The notes: generated from the sequence alone by a model not told the origin. DNA of 64,000 nucleotides from Hyphomicrobiales bacterium (GCA_016125495.1 WGLQ01000007.1:372001-436000); one strand, 5' to 3'. Counted from the first letter of the stretch, positions 54,567 to 63,026 are shown. Translations and numbers: made by a program.

Positions 54567-55736
54567 TCAGTCCTTCCGGCGCATTGTACCGACGATGGCA
54601 TTGCTGACGGTGTCGGAGAGTTCCTTGATCGGGTCGGCGACGAGATGGGCGTAGCGCTGCGTCGTGAGGCTGGAGGAGTGGCCGAGCAGCTTGCCGATCA
54701 TCGGCAAGGAGGCACCGTTGGCGGCAGCGATGCTGGCAAAGGAATGCCGCAGGTCGTGGATCCGGACATCCTCTATCCCGGCGCCCGCGCGGATGCGATG
54801 CCAGGCCTTCTGCAGGTTGACGAGATGTGCGCCGGCTCGTTCGCCGACGACGACATGGGGATTGTCGGGCTGTCGAGGCAATGCGGCGAGCAGCGCACGC
54901 GCTTGGCCACCAAGATAGACGACTTTCTGTCCCGTCTTGCTGTCGGGAAGGAGGAAAAGACCGCGTTCGAGATCGACGTGCTGCCACTGCAGCGTGAGGA
55001 TTTCGGAGAGGCGGCAGCCGGTGAGCAGGAGGAGGCGGATGGCGGCGATGACGGCGGGGCGCTCGGCACCTGCGGCCTCCAGCGCATCGAGGTGGGCCCC
55101 AAGTCGCTGCAGCTCTGCCTCGGAGAGATATCGCTGGCGCTGCACCTCGCGGAATTTCTTGACCGCGGGGCAGGGGTTGGAGCGCACGGGCCGCAGATGC
55201 CGACCTTCGGCCCAGGTCATGATCGTCGAGAGGACCGCGAGGGCATAGTTGGCGGTCCGCGGTCTGCTGGCCAATCCGACGTGAAAGGCGGCAACGTCGC
55301 TCGTTGTTATATCGGCGAGATGACGGCGGGCGAACGCCGGCTTGAGACAGACATCGATCAATCGCTTGTAGTCGGCGCGTGTGCTCTCTTTGAGCTTGGG
55401 TGCGTGTTCGGCAAGGTAGAGATCGGCGGCCTCGGCAAAGAGCGGAGCGGCCCTGGCCGCGGCCTTGGCCTGACCGGGATCGAGCCCCTCGTTGATCTTG
55501 GTGATGAGCCGCAGCGCCTCCTTGCGGGCACTGGCGGGCGTCCAGGGCGAGCCGTGCGTGCCGATGGTGATGAAGCGCAGGCGCCCCTTGACCCGGGTCT
55601 GCAGGTAGTAGGTCGGCGCTGCAGCGGAGCGGCGGCGAGCGCCGAACCCCATGATCTCGGTGTCGCGCAAAGTGTCGCCCGGCTGGAGCGAATCGACGGT
55701 GCTGGTGTTGACGCGGGCGCGCAGCTGACGGGGCAT
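54567..55736 (-). CDS. int: Tyrosine recombinase integrase
   Basis: A 389-aa phage-type integrase. An N-terminal DUF4102-like/arm-binding part (TEIMGFGARRR, YYLQTRVKGR) is followed by a core-binding domain and a catalytic domain with Arg in TGCRLSEIL (about 242), HDLRHSFAS (about 327-330), GHSSSLTTQ and the nucleophile Tyr in RYAHL (about 361). The start at 55736 is near the right attachment site, with the arm-type repeats between. It most likely integrates and excises the element at tRNA-Lys. No excisionase gene is recognised in this element. Confidence 0.94.
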   Translation of the reverse strand: MPRQLRARVNTSTVDSLQPGDTLRDTEIMGFGARRRSAAAPTYYLQTRVKGRLRFITIGTHGSPWTPASARKEALRLITKINEGLDPGQAKAAARAAPLFAEAADLYLAEHAPKLKESTRADYKRLIDVCLKPAFARRHLADITTSDVAAFHVGLASRPRTANYALAVLSTIMTWAEGRHLRPVRSNPCPAVKKFREVQRQRYLSEAELQRLGAHLDALEAAGAERPAVIAAIRLLLLTGCRLSEILTLQWQHVDLERGLFLLPDSKTGQKVVYLGGQARALLAALPRQPDNPHVVVGERAGAHLVNLQKAWHRIRAGAGIEDVRIHDLRHSFASIAAANGASLPMIGKLLGHSSSLTTQRYAHLVADPIKELSDTVSNAIVGTMRRKD

Positions 55737-55762
55737 AATCAGATGTCCTGACGGTTGCAAAC

Positions 55763-55786
55763 GGGCTAACACGGGGCTAACATTTT
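55763..55786 (+). repeat. Integrase arm-type sites, right end
   Basis: GGGCTAACACGGGGCTAACA at 55763-55782, followed by TTTTT, is two adjacent copies of the GGGCTAACA unit seen at 31815-31834 in the left end, in the same orientation. It lies between the integrase start and attR. Together the sites form a candidate attP arm set. Confidence 0.7.
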
Positions 55787-55886
55787 TCTTCGCAAGCGAG
55801 CAAGTCCCTGTCGGAAGTCGCCTTCGGATTCGTTGAATTTGTTGGATCTTTCGAACCCCTGACGGTGCCTGGCGGATACATAAGCT

Positions 55887-55938
55887 TGACTTTTAATCAG
55901 ATGGTCGTGGGTTCGATCCCCACCCCGCTCACCAATGA
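55887..55938 (+). repeat. attR, right copy of the 52-bp direct repeat
   Basis: Identical to 31718-31769. It contains only the tRNA-Lys 3' part and no 5' half, so it is not a gene. It also marks the left limit of the second element. Confidence 0.97.
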
Positions 55939-55981
55939 AATCAACTAGTTACACGATATTGAGGCGCACACGCCATAGCGC

Positions 55982-56002
55982 CAGTCCCCACTCAGTCCCC
56001 AC
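55982..56002 (+). repeat. Direct repeat CAGTCCCCAC, candidate arm sites of the second element
   Basis: CAGTCCCCAC at 55982-55991 and 55993-56002, with 11-bp periodicity. Similar AGTCCCCA pairs often occur near attachment sites of tyrosine integrases. The unit differs from that of the first element, so a different integrase would be expected. Confidence 0.5.
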
Positions 56003-56132
56003 CAAGATTTCGGTTGTTGCGGATCGCCTGCGGTGCAGCCTGCCGGCGTGCCTATGGATGGGGTGGTGTTGAAACGTGGTTGGGTGGGGGCGATGCCGGT
56101 CCAAGTTTTGGCGCAGCCGCACCGAGGCGGCC

Positions 56133-57902
56133 TCACCCAAGCAACATGCCGAGGTCGTCGGCGATGAAGGGCACCTGGATGAGGCGGCGGCGGCCGTCGC
56201 CGAGGTCGGCATAGAAGCATCCGGCCGGAAAGTCGGCGGGGCGGATGTCCTCCAGCTCCTGGGCATCGCCGAAGACGTTGGCGATGGCGGCGCGCTCGTA
56301 GACCCGTCCAACCAACCGCGCACCCATGTTGAACCGGATGACCGAGGGCACGGCGTCGGCGTGCGGGCGTTGCGTGGCGGCGATCATCTTGACCCGCGCC
56401 GCCCGACCCTTCATGAGCACGCTCGCCATGTCGGCGATCAACTGAGCGTTCTCGGCCTTGGCTTCGCGCGTTGCCAGCGGCACGTGGGTGATCGTTGCCA
56501 CCTCGTCGAACACCACCATGATGGTCTTGCCCGGATAGCGCTTCTGGCGGGCGGCCCGAGCCTCGCGGTAACGCGCGGCGATGGTGGCGTTCAGCTCCTG
56601 AAAGAGCCGTGGCAATTCCTCATATTCGGTGACGAGGCGCACGTTGGGGAGCTGGCCTTCGAGCCCCCCGAACTCGCCCCCGTGCTTGAGGTCCACCAGA
56701 ACGATCGTCTCATAGTGGGCGATGTTGTGGAGCATGCCGGCGATGAGCACGTTGAGGAGATTGGATTTGCCGGACCCGGTTTGCCCCGCGATGAATGTCG
56801 AGGGATGGTCCGCGACATCGAGCCAGGCATCGCTGTCGTCATCGCGGCAGCGGCCGACATAGAGCCGGCCGTCCTGAAACTGTTCGGCCCCGAACACGGT
56901 GTCCTGCGCACCGCCCCTCGTAGGGGCTTTTCCCGCGCGGACGTCGATGAGCACGATGCGGTCCGCACGCGCGGGATCGGCCGCAACCTCGACCGGCCGC
57001 CCCATGATCCGGGAGGCCTCGTCGAGATGGCGCTGCCAGAGTTTCACATCGGCGGTGATGCCGCCGAGCCGGAGCATCGGATAACGGCACGCATCGGCCG
57101 CCTCGACATCGAGGCGGTAATTGTTGAAGGCGCCATTGCCATCCATGGCTGCGAGATGGAGGGGCAGGGCCACCCAGTCGTCGAGCGCGATACCGAGCCG
57201 CACGAAGCAGGCGTGCGCCCGGATGCCTTGGCGGCGCATCTCGGAGGTGAGGGGAATCGCCGGATGGGGCAAACCCTCGTGCCAGCGCATGCCGGCGAAC
57301 GGGGTATCGAGGCACTGGGGCGGATAGTCATCCAGTTGCACGAGGCGCTGTGTCGCGCCGGTGTCCGGATCGACCAGATGCTGCTCGAAGCGCGTCGGAT
57401 GATAGAGCGGAGCGAGGCCGAAGGCCCCGACGGGCAGCAGAAGCCGGTTGAGCGTGGCGCTCGGGTGGCCGGCGTGCCAGCCGAACCCGCGCCAGTTGGC
57501 CTCGAAGTCCACCGCAGCAAGATCGGGATGAAGTCCGGCGGTGCGGAGACGCCTCCAGAAGACCTCCGCCTGGGCACGCACCCCGGCGTCCTCGGCCATC
57601 CAGCGCTCGGCCTGGGCGAGGGCATTGGCAACGTCCGCCGCATCCCCGGCGAGGTCGGACGGCAAATAGCGGTCCGCCCCGGTCTCGGCGGCGCGCCAGA
57701 GCAATTGCGCCCGCCGCTCGCCATCGCTGCGCCCGGGCGGCCGCATCTGGCGCAGGTTACGGGTCCGCTCGCTCTCGCTCCGCCAGTTGGCCACCGCTGA
57801 TCCGATGCTCGCTCCGATGGCCTCGCCGATCCGGCTGCTCACCGGGAAGCGCTTCTTGTTGCGCTCCTCGATCGTTTCCATGAGCGTCGTGAAGACTGAC
57901 AT
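56133..57902 (-). CDS. FtsK/SpoIIIE-like DNA translocase
   Basis: A 589-aa P-loop ATPase. The FtsK-type core is at about 365-540: Walker A IAGQTGSGKSNLL (about 370), IVLVDLKHGGEF, Walker B MVVFDEVA (about 464) and the KMIAATQRPHADAVP sensor. The N-terminal 360 residues are unassigned. FtsK-like translocases pump DNA in Gram-positive style conjugation or chromosome segregation. In this element it could move rolling-circle DNA. It is the last gene of a leftward set beginning with Rep. Confidence 0.85.
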   Translation of the reverse strand: MSVFTTLMETIEERNKKRFPVSSRIGEAIGASIGSAVANWRSESERTRNLRQMRPPGRSDGERRAQLLWRAAETGADRYLPSDLAGDAADVANALAQAERWMAEDAGVRAQAEVFWRRLRTAGLHPDLAAVDFEANWRGFGWHAGHPSATLNRLLLPVGAFGLAPLYHPTRFEQHLVDPDTGATQRLVQLDDYPPQCLDTPFAGMRWHEGLPHPAIPLTSEMRRQGIRAHACFVRLGIALDDWVALPLHLAAMDGNGAFNNYRLDVEAADACRYPMLRLGGITADVKLWQRHLDEASRIMGRPVEVAADPARADRIVLIDVRAGKAPTRGGAQDTVFGAEQFQDGRLYVGRCRDDDSDAWLDVADHPSTFIAGQTGSGKSNLLNVLIAGMLHNIAHYETIVLVDLKHGGEFGGLEGQLPNVRLVTEYEELPRLFQELNATIAARYREARAARQKRYPGKTIMVVFDEVATITHVPLATREAKAENAQLIADMASVLMKGRAARVKMIAATQRPHADAVPSVIRFNMGARLVGRVYERAAIANVFGDAQELEDIRPADFPAGCFYADLGDGRRRLIQVPFIADDLGMLLG

Positions 57903-57915
57903 CGCTTTATTCCCC

Positions 57916-58929
57916 TCAGAGGTTCACGAGGCCGCGTGGACGCTCTGGGGCACGGTTGGTGTGGGGGGCATGGGGTGCTCGCCCGCCGCCGCCTTCGTGG
58001 GGGCAATCGCCGCCACTCGGGCAACGCTGCCCGGCACCGAGAAGACCCCCATCGAACGGAGCGCCGCCTCCGGCCCCGAAGCCGCCGCCCGTGGGCTGCC
58101 ATTCACCGTCGCCGTGACCGGCTCGAGGGGCAGCGCGGATCAACCGGCGGTAAAGGACGAGCGCAAAAAGGTTGGCCAGCTCGCACAGCGTCGTGAAGAC
58201 GATGCCAATGCCGATCTGCACTCGCTCGATGCTGGCGCCGAGCAGTTGAGCGAGGGCGAATGCGGCACCATCGGTAGGCGTTGCGTTGGCCAGGGCCCCG
58301 AGGCGATCCTCCAGCAGCGCGGCCCGCTGGCGCATGAGGTCCTCGTGGCGGCGGGCCGCCGCCAGCTCGATGCGCAGTTCGGCAACCTTGGCGCAGGTCT
58401 GAGGCCCATAGGTCTCGACCGTGGTGCAGCCATTGGTGTGGGCATCGACGGAACGGCCACCGACCCGGGTCTGCAGGAGGGCCGCGATCTCCGCCTCGAT
58501 CTCGGCCGGCGACCGCTCGGTCGTGCGCCGGGAGAGTTCGGCGTCCAACCGGGCCAGCTCGCGGGATTTCAGCTCCCCGGCCGTTGCCTGGTTGCGGGCG
58601 GCATCACTGCCGACCAAGCGGTGTGTGGTGGAGAACGCATAGCCCGCGCACCAGCTGTAGCCGATCATGAGGGCGCCGAGGACAACGAGACAGCCGAGAT
58701 AGGCCGGCCTGACCTCCTGGAAGGCCCGCAACCACATGAACGGCAGGTAGGCCTTCAGAATGTCGCTGCACATCGCAACGATGGCCAGGATAATGGCCAC
58801 CGGTACGATCGGCTGGCCGACCTCGAACCCGACGGCCATGTTCATGGCGATGGAGGTGATGGCGAGCAGGCCGACGGTCATGGTGTAGACCGTGCCCCGA
58901 AAGATCAGCTCCCAATTGGTGTTCGGCAT
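57916..58929 (-). CDS. Membrane/coiled-coil protein partnering the FtsK-like gene
   Basis: A 337-aa protein with three N-terminal membrane segments (VYTMTVGLLAITSIAM, VAIILAIVAMCSDIL, LGCLVVLGALMIGYSW), a helical coiled region (about 120-220), a fourth membrane helix (IGIGIVFTTLCELANLFALV) and a Gly-rich tail. No family recognised. It ends 14 bp before the FtsK-like gene, so the two are probably a membrane channel and its motor (inference). The start at 58929 has GGAG before it. Confidence 0.65.
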   Translation of the reverse strand: MPNTNWELIFRGTVYTMTVGLLAITSIAMNMAVGFEVGQPIVPVAIILAIVAMCSDILKAYLPFMWLRAFQEVRPAYLGCLVVLGALMIGYSWCAGYAFSTTHRLVGSDAARNQATAGELKSRELARLDAELSRRTTERSPAEIEAEIAALLQTRVGGRSVDAHTNGCTTVETYGPQTCAKVAELRIELAAARRHEDLMRQRAALLEDRLGALANATPTDGAAFALAQLLGASIERVQIGIGIVFTTLCELANLFALVLYRRLIRAAPRAGHGDGEWQPTGGGFGAGGGAPFDGGLLGAGQRCPSGGDCPHEGGGGRAPHAPHTNRAPERPRGLVNL

Positions 58930-58963
58930 GGTGCGCTCCATGGGGTTGGGATGGAGAGGGGGG

Positions 58964-59185
58964 CTAATGCCCCCTCATGGCATGGTCTGTGGTGCTCGAC
59001 CGGAGGCGGGTTTCCATCCAGGCCCGGAGATCGCTCAACCGGTAGAGCACCCGGGCCCGGGGGCCGTCGCCGAGCTTGCAGAACGGCGGTCCGCCACCGG
59101 TGATGCGCAGTTGTTCCAGGCTGCGCGGGCTGTAGCGCAGGAGGGCGGCGGCTTCTTTCGTCGTCAGATAACGGTCGTGATCCAT
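58964..59185 (-). CDS. Helix-turn-helix protein (AlpA/excisionase-like)
   Basis: A 73-aa winged-helix/MerR-like protein (YLTTKEAAALLRYSPRSLEQ, then FCKLGDGPRARVLYRLSDL in part). These domains are typical of excisionases and small regulators of mobile elements. The ATG at 59185 is chosen. It could direct excision of the second element. Confidence 0.8.
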   Translation of the reverse strand: MDHDRYLTTKEAAALLRYSPRSLEQLRITGGGPPFCKLGDGPRARVLYRLSDLRAWMETRLRSSTTDHAMRGH

Positions 59186-59349
59186 GGACGCACCTCGTCT
59201 CGGGTTGTTCCGTCTCTTTCTACTCTCTGACGCAATACGGGGGATCGTCCGGCCCATAAGCGGGCCGAAGCGCTGGTTTGGACGTGGCGATTGAAGGCCA
59301 CCATCGGAGATGACTGGGCACGCCGACGGAGGGCGCGACGTATCCGGGC

Positions 59350-59697
59350 TCAGACACCCATGGCGCGCTGGCCGGTGATGGCTTCGCGGTGCAGCTCCTG
59401 GAGCACCTCCGTCAACCGCTGATAGTCCAACTGCCGCAGGGCCTCCGGCCCGAGCGAGCGCATGAACAAGCGGCCATCCCGACTGGTGGAGACGGAGACC
59501 GGCAGCGTGACGAAATTGCCTTCCGACAGTCCCTCCAGGGGAAACTGATCATCGAGGAAGATGCTCGTCGGCGCGAGATGCGCGCCATCGCGCGCGACGT
59601 TGGCGAACTGGGCGCGGTAGTAGGGGCCACGCTTGCTCTCGCCGCGAATGAGGGCGAGGAGGCTGCCAGAGACCATATGGATCGTGGGATAGTGCAT
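59350..59697 (-). CDS. Hypothetical small protein of the second element
   Basis: A 115-aa protein (GSLLALIRGESKRGPYYRAQ, then FANVARDGAHL) with beta-rich character. A single-strand DNA-binding role would fit its place after a rolling-circle Rep, but no motif proves this. An AGGGAAAA lies before the ATG. Confidence 0.6.
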   Translation of the reverse strand: MHYPTIHMVSGSLLALIRGESKRGPYYRAQFANVARDGAHLAPTSIFLDDQFPLEGLSEGNFVTLPVSVSTSRDGRLFMRSLGPEALRQLDYQRLTEVLQELHREAITGQRAMGV

Positions 59698-59741
59698 GAC
59701 GGTTATTTTCCCTGTTGTGAACGCTTGTTGGATCGATTGGC

Positions 59742-60701
59742 TTACGCAAGAACCCGGTAGTCGCAGCGCGGTTCATCCCAGATGCGCACTAGCGCGGTGA
59801 TGAATGGCGCCAGGCGCGGATCGTGTATGTCGTCGAAATCCGGACTGCCGTCGTCGTCCGGGTCGGGGAGTTTGAGTTGTTGGCGTGCCTCGTAAAACAC
59901 CCCGGATAGACTCATCTTCCGGCGCCGCCGCAGCACGCCGAGCAGCGAGCGGACCGCCTCCGGGTTACAACGCCAGCCGGCGTTATCATCGCCGGAGTAA
60001 AGGTCCGTCGGCTTGAACGCATACTTGGCCACCTCGACCAGTGCCTGCCGGAGACCGTCCGGCCCATCATCCCGGGCGCCAATAGCTCCCATGTGGATTT
60101 GCGACACCGGCCGACCGACTTTGCGGCTCCAATCCGCCCTCAGCTGATCGGCGGTGACGTAGCGGCCGGCCTCCTTGGCGTAATAGCGGGGATGCAGCGC
60201 AACCAGGCAGTGGGCATGCGCATGCAGCAGGCCCGTGACGTCGTTCCGGGTCACCTCCAGGCAGCGGATGCTGCCGAGCACGGCGGCGCGGTAGGCGCTG
60301 TTGCGCATCGGCTGGGTCCAGCCCTTGGAGATGGCTCCGAGGGCCTGTCCAGTCTCGCCCGGTGTCGTGGCGCCGAACGTGAGGGTCCAGTGCTGGAACG
60401 GCGCATTGGGCTCCGTCTTGCGGACGTGATCCAGGATCGGCACCAGGACCGCGAGGTTGCGGGCAGCCCGCGCCGCCTGGCATTGGGGGCACAGCAGGTG
60501 TTTGCAGGAGTACCGGCCGGTGACGATTTCCTCGGCAATACCCCCCACGTCGAACACGTCGGTATCGAGCCGCGTCTGGCAATAGCCGACATTGTGTGCG
60601 GCCTTGGCTTCACCGATCTGGTCGAGTGCTAAGGACAGCGCCAAGGAGCGGCGCTTATTCTGCGTCAGGCGGTCGATTTTGTTGCGTCTGTTGTGCCTCA
60701 T
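59742..60701 (-). CDS. Rolling-circle replication initiator (Rep_1-like)
   Basis: A 319-aa HUH endonuclease. A Cys-His site CKHLLCPQCQ (about 64-73) precedes the HUH motif LLHAHAHCLVAL (about 156) and the Tyr motif VAKYAFKP (about 224). The layout matches Rep_1-family initiators of rolling-circle plasmids and phages. The ATG at 60701 has GGGGGA before it and is preferred to an ATG 25 codons upstream. It would nick a double-strand origin, probably in the region just upstream. Confidence 0.88.
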   Translation of the reverse strand: MRHNRRNKIDRLTQNKRRSLALSLALDQIGEAKAAHNVGYCQTRLDTDVFDVGGIAEEIVTGRYSCKHLLCPQCQAARAARNLAVLVPILDHVRKTEPNAPFQHWTLTFGATTPGETGQALGAISKGWTQPMRNSAYRAAVLGSIRCLEVTRNDVTGLLHAHAHCLVALHPRYYAKEAGRYVTADQLRADWSRKVGRPVSQIHMGAIGARDDGPDGLRQALVEVAKYAFKPTDLYSGDDNAGWRCNPEAVRSLLGVLRRRRKMSLSGVFYEARQQLKLPDPDDDGSPDFDDIHDPRLAPFITALVRIWDEPRCDYRVLA

Positions 60702-61845
60702 GTTGTCCCCCGTCTCTGCACTGGGCCGGTGACAGGGGAAATGACCGAGAATTTGGTTAATGTCGACTGACGTCATATGTCACGATGTTTCAGCCAGATC
60801 AGTGAGATAGGCTGTCGCAACGTCAGGCATTGTAGTACCTTCGCCAAGACAGTGAAGCCTGCGGAAAAATCGTGATTTCGGCTGGGGAACAGGCCCCGGA
60901 GTTGTGACCTGCATATCGCTGTGCGGTTGGTTGTTTTGCGCGTTGTATAACCATTTAGGGCTGGCGACACGCTGCGCAGGACTGTGGTCGGTGGTCGGCA
61001 TGTCACGTTATTTCTAAAGTATCAAGCCTATCGGATAGGGTCAGACTCTCTCCTTATGCCAACATGTCCCATCGATGATGATCTCTACTCTCCCGGGACC
61101 GCGATCTGTAACAGCCCCGCGGCATTATCCAGGTTGCAGACGCACCGCATTGCCCAATCATGCCGATGCCGTCCGTGGCAGCGCCGGATAACACCTCGGA
61201 GCGGCACCAGGGTGCCGCGATTGGCCAAGCGCAGGGTCAGGACGATGCCGCGCCATGCCGGCTCTCGGCGGCTGTCCCGACCCTCCCCTTGATACCCCGT
61301 CGTGCCGTGGGCGCGGATGGGGTCCGTCGCCTGCCCGTCCGCCTCAGCCGCTGAAGCGGCTTCGTCGTCCGCGCCGGCTGCCGGGTCCGCTCCTGCGTCG
61401 CCAGCCAGGCGATCCCATGGGGTGGCCCATACCGTGTGTCGAAGCCCGCATGGGGAGGTTCGCCGTCCCAAGCGCTTCGGTCTCCCGCCGGTCCAAGGTG
61501 GGCGCCACCGCAGCGCCAGCGGGCGCGGGCGCAGGACGGCGCCAGCCAGGATCGCGTGCAGCAGGGCGCTGTCCCCCGGCGCCGAGCCCGTCTCGTCCCC
61601 CGGTCGGCGCCAGGGCCATTTCCGGCTCCTCGTCCGGATGGGCCTCCCTCTTGGGTCTCGTCCGCCCCTCGCGTCCTCTCCATGTCGCCCATGCTGCACG
61701 CAACCCGCCGTCGCAAAAATCGTCTTCCGCCGCCGGGCGGTCTCCCGAGAAGAGATTTTTGCTCCGTCGGAACGACGTGCGGTTCGCATGGCGACGAGGA
61801 CGCAAGGGTTGCGGCCTCGCACAACCAAGAAGAAGGAAATATCCC
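60702..61845. other. Gene-free region with probable origin and promoters of the second element
   Basis: About 1.14 kb. Bases 60760-61085 are clearly more AT-rich than the surroundings and include the palindrome TGACGTCA (60768-60775), fitting an origin or promoter region between the Rep gene and the rightward genes. Bases 61090-61845 are very GC-rich with several shadow-like frames but no supportable gene. A short hairpin AGCCGC-TGAA-GCGGCT lies at 61346-61361. Confidence 0.5.
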
Positions 61846-62037
61846 ATGAACGAGAGACCGAAATTCAAAGTGCTGGCGCCCGAGCGCGGCAAGGACGGCA
61901 AGGTCTACTACACCGAGGTCGGCCGCGCCTGGCCACTGCGCGACAAGGACGGCTGCACCGTCCGGCTGTCCGCTCTGCCCCTCGGCGGCGAACTGCTGGT
62001 CCTGCCCCAGGACACCAAAGGGGAGGTCAAATCATGA
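61846..62037 (+). CDS. Hypothetical small protein of the second element
   Basis: A 63-aa protein (MNERPKFKVLAPERGKDGKV, then YYTEVGRAWPLRDKDG). It resembles the small conserved plasmid proteins that precede DNA-modification genes in alphaproteobacterial elements, without a known function. AGAAGGAAA lies before the ATG. The stop overlaps the next gene by 4 bases. Confidence 0.7.
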   Translation: MNERPKFKVLAPERGKDGKVYYTEVGRAWPLRDKDGCTVRLSALPLGGELLVLPQDTKGEVKS

Positions 62038-62252
62038 AGCGCCACGACTTGACGAAACTCATCCTGGCGCTCGATGCCCTCGCCTTGCAGGCCTCCCATT
62101 GGACGGCGGAGGCGCGCCAGGCCAAGACCCTCGACGGCGCCGTTGCCGCCATCAGCCTCATCGAGCCCATCGGCGAGGACCTGATGGCGCTGGCCCGCAA
62201 CATCGTCGCCATGCACGCGGCGGGACAGTTCAAGTCGGAGGTGCGATCATGA
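62034..62252 (+). CDS. Hypothetical small helical protein of the second element
   Basis: A 72-aa helical protein (DLTKLILALDALALQASHWT) with no recognised family. It is coupled by 4-base overlaps to its neighbours on both sides, so the three genes form a tight operon ending in the methyltransferase. Its helical layout recalls the 79-aa protein in the first element, a weak resemblance. Confidence 0.65.
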   Translation: MKRHDLTKLILALDALALQASHWTAEARQAKTLDGAVAAISLIEPIGEDLMALARNIVAMHAAGQFKSEVRS

Positions 62253-62875
62253 GCCTCCTGTTCCGCACATCGCACGCGCACCGTCTGCCCTTCGGGGCGG
62301 ACGGCCGCGTCGGCCCGAACCGCATCCCGTTCGAGTTCTATCCGACCCCGCCCGAGGCGACCCGGGCACTCCTCTCGGTGGAGCGCTTCGAGGGTTCCAT
62401 CTGGGAGCCGGCCTGCGGCGACGGCGCCATTGCCAAGGTGCTCGCCGACGAAGCAGGCCACGACGTGGTCGCGACCGATCTCGTCGACCACGGCTTCGGC
62501 GTGTCGGGGATTGATTTCCTCGAAGAGCGCGTGCCCAGAGCCCGGCACATCGTCACCAACCCGCCCTACGGGTCGGGGCTGGCGGACGCGTTCGCGGTCA
62601 AAGCGTTGCACCTGACGGCTGCCACCGGCGGCAAGGTGGCGTTCCTGGTCAACCTGACCTCGCTCTGCCACCAGAAGCGCACCCGCTGGTATCGGGCACA
62701 TCCGCCGGCCCGCATCTGGGCGGTCGACAACATCGTCTGCTGGCCGGACGCCCGCCACGGCTACGGCGAGGCACCGCGATACTTCCGCAACCACCGCTAC
62801 TGTTGGCTGGTCTGGGACCCAATCCACACCGGCCCGACCCGCTTCGACTGGCTCGCCGGGGCGGATTTTCGGTGA
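62249..62875 (+). CDS. DNA-methyltransferase-like protein (NPPY), paralogue of the 53250 gene
   Basis: A 208-aa SAM-dependent methyltransferase. It shows FYPTPPEATRALLSVERF, motif I IWEPACGDGAIAKVL and catalytic motif IV HIVTNPPYGSGLADAF, in the same order and spacing as the gene at 53250-53876, and the two have the same length. It is the third gene of its operon. Possible roles are plasmid DNA modification and antirestriction. Confidence 0.88.
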   Translation: MSLLFRTSHAHRLPFGADGRVGPNRIPFEFYPTPPEATRALLSVERFEGSIWEPACGDGAIAKVLADEAGHDVVATDLVDHGFGVSGIDFLEERVPRARHIVTNPPYGSGLADAFAVKALHLTAATGGKVAFLVNLTSLCHQKRTRWYRAHPPARIWAVDNIVCWPDARHGYGEAPRYFRNHRYCWLVWDPIHTGPTRFDWLAGADFR

Positions 62876-63026
62876 GCCGCCTCCCCTCTGACCGCCGCTC
62901 TCGGGCGGCGGCTCGGGTGTGCCAGTCGTCTGGCGCCCTTCGATAACAGGATTGCCACACCGCCACCTTGCATCAGGGCAGCCAGCGTTGGCGCGGCTCA
63001 TCGGCCCCGGTAATGTTGTAGCCGAC

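Larger units (their letters stand above)
31718..55938. mobile_element. 24.2-kb integrative mobilisable element in tRNA-Lys
   Basis: The element is bounded by identical 52-bp repeats made of the tRNA-Lys 3' end plus four bases. It contains a tyrosine integrase at the right end, an iteron replication origin with its initiator, ParA and partner, relaxase and MobC, ArdC, GIY-YIG protein, ParDE, a defence island and small unknown genes. It has no coupling protein or type IV secretion genes, so transfer would need a helper. The mixture of plasmid maintenance genes and integrase suggests an integrating plasmid. Confidence 0.92.

Noticed and set aside
55887-55935. A second tRNA-Lys gene
   Set aside because: Only the 3' part is present, without acceptor 5' strand or D-arm. 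It is the right copy of the attachment repeat.
56076-57800. A 574-codon open frame on the plus strand
   Set aside because: It is antisense to the FtsK-like gene, whose Walker motifs are clear, and it has no recognisable domain.
56133-60701. A filamentous prophage
   Set aside because: Rep and a possible small DNA-binding protein would fit, but no coat, pIII-like or Zot-type protein is seen and the ATPase is FtsK-like.
61346-61361. A terminator hairpin
   Set aside because: The stem is only 6 bp and no T-run follows.
61085-61828. A 247-codon open frame on the minus strand in the second element
   Set aside because: No domain, no ribosome binding site, and a composition typical of GC-rich shadow frames.
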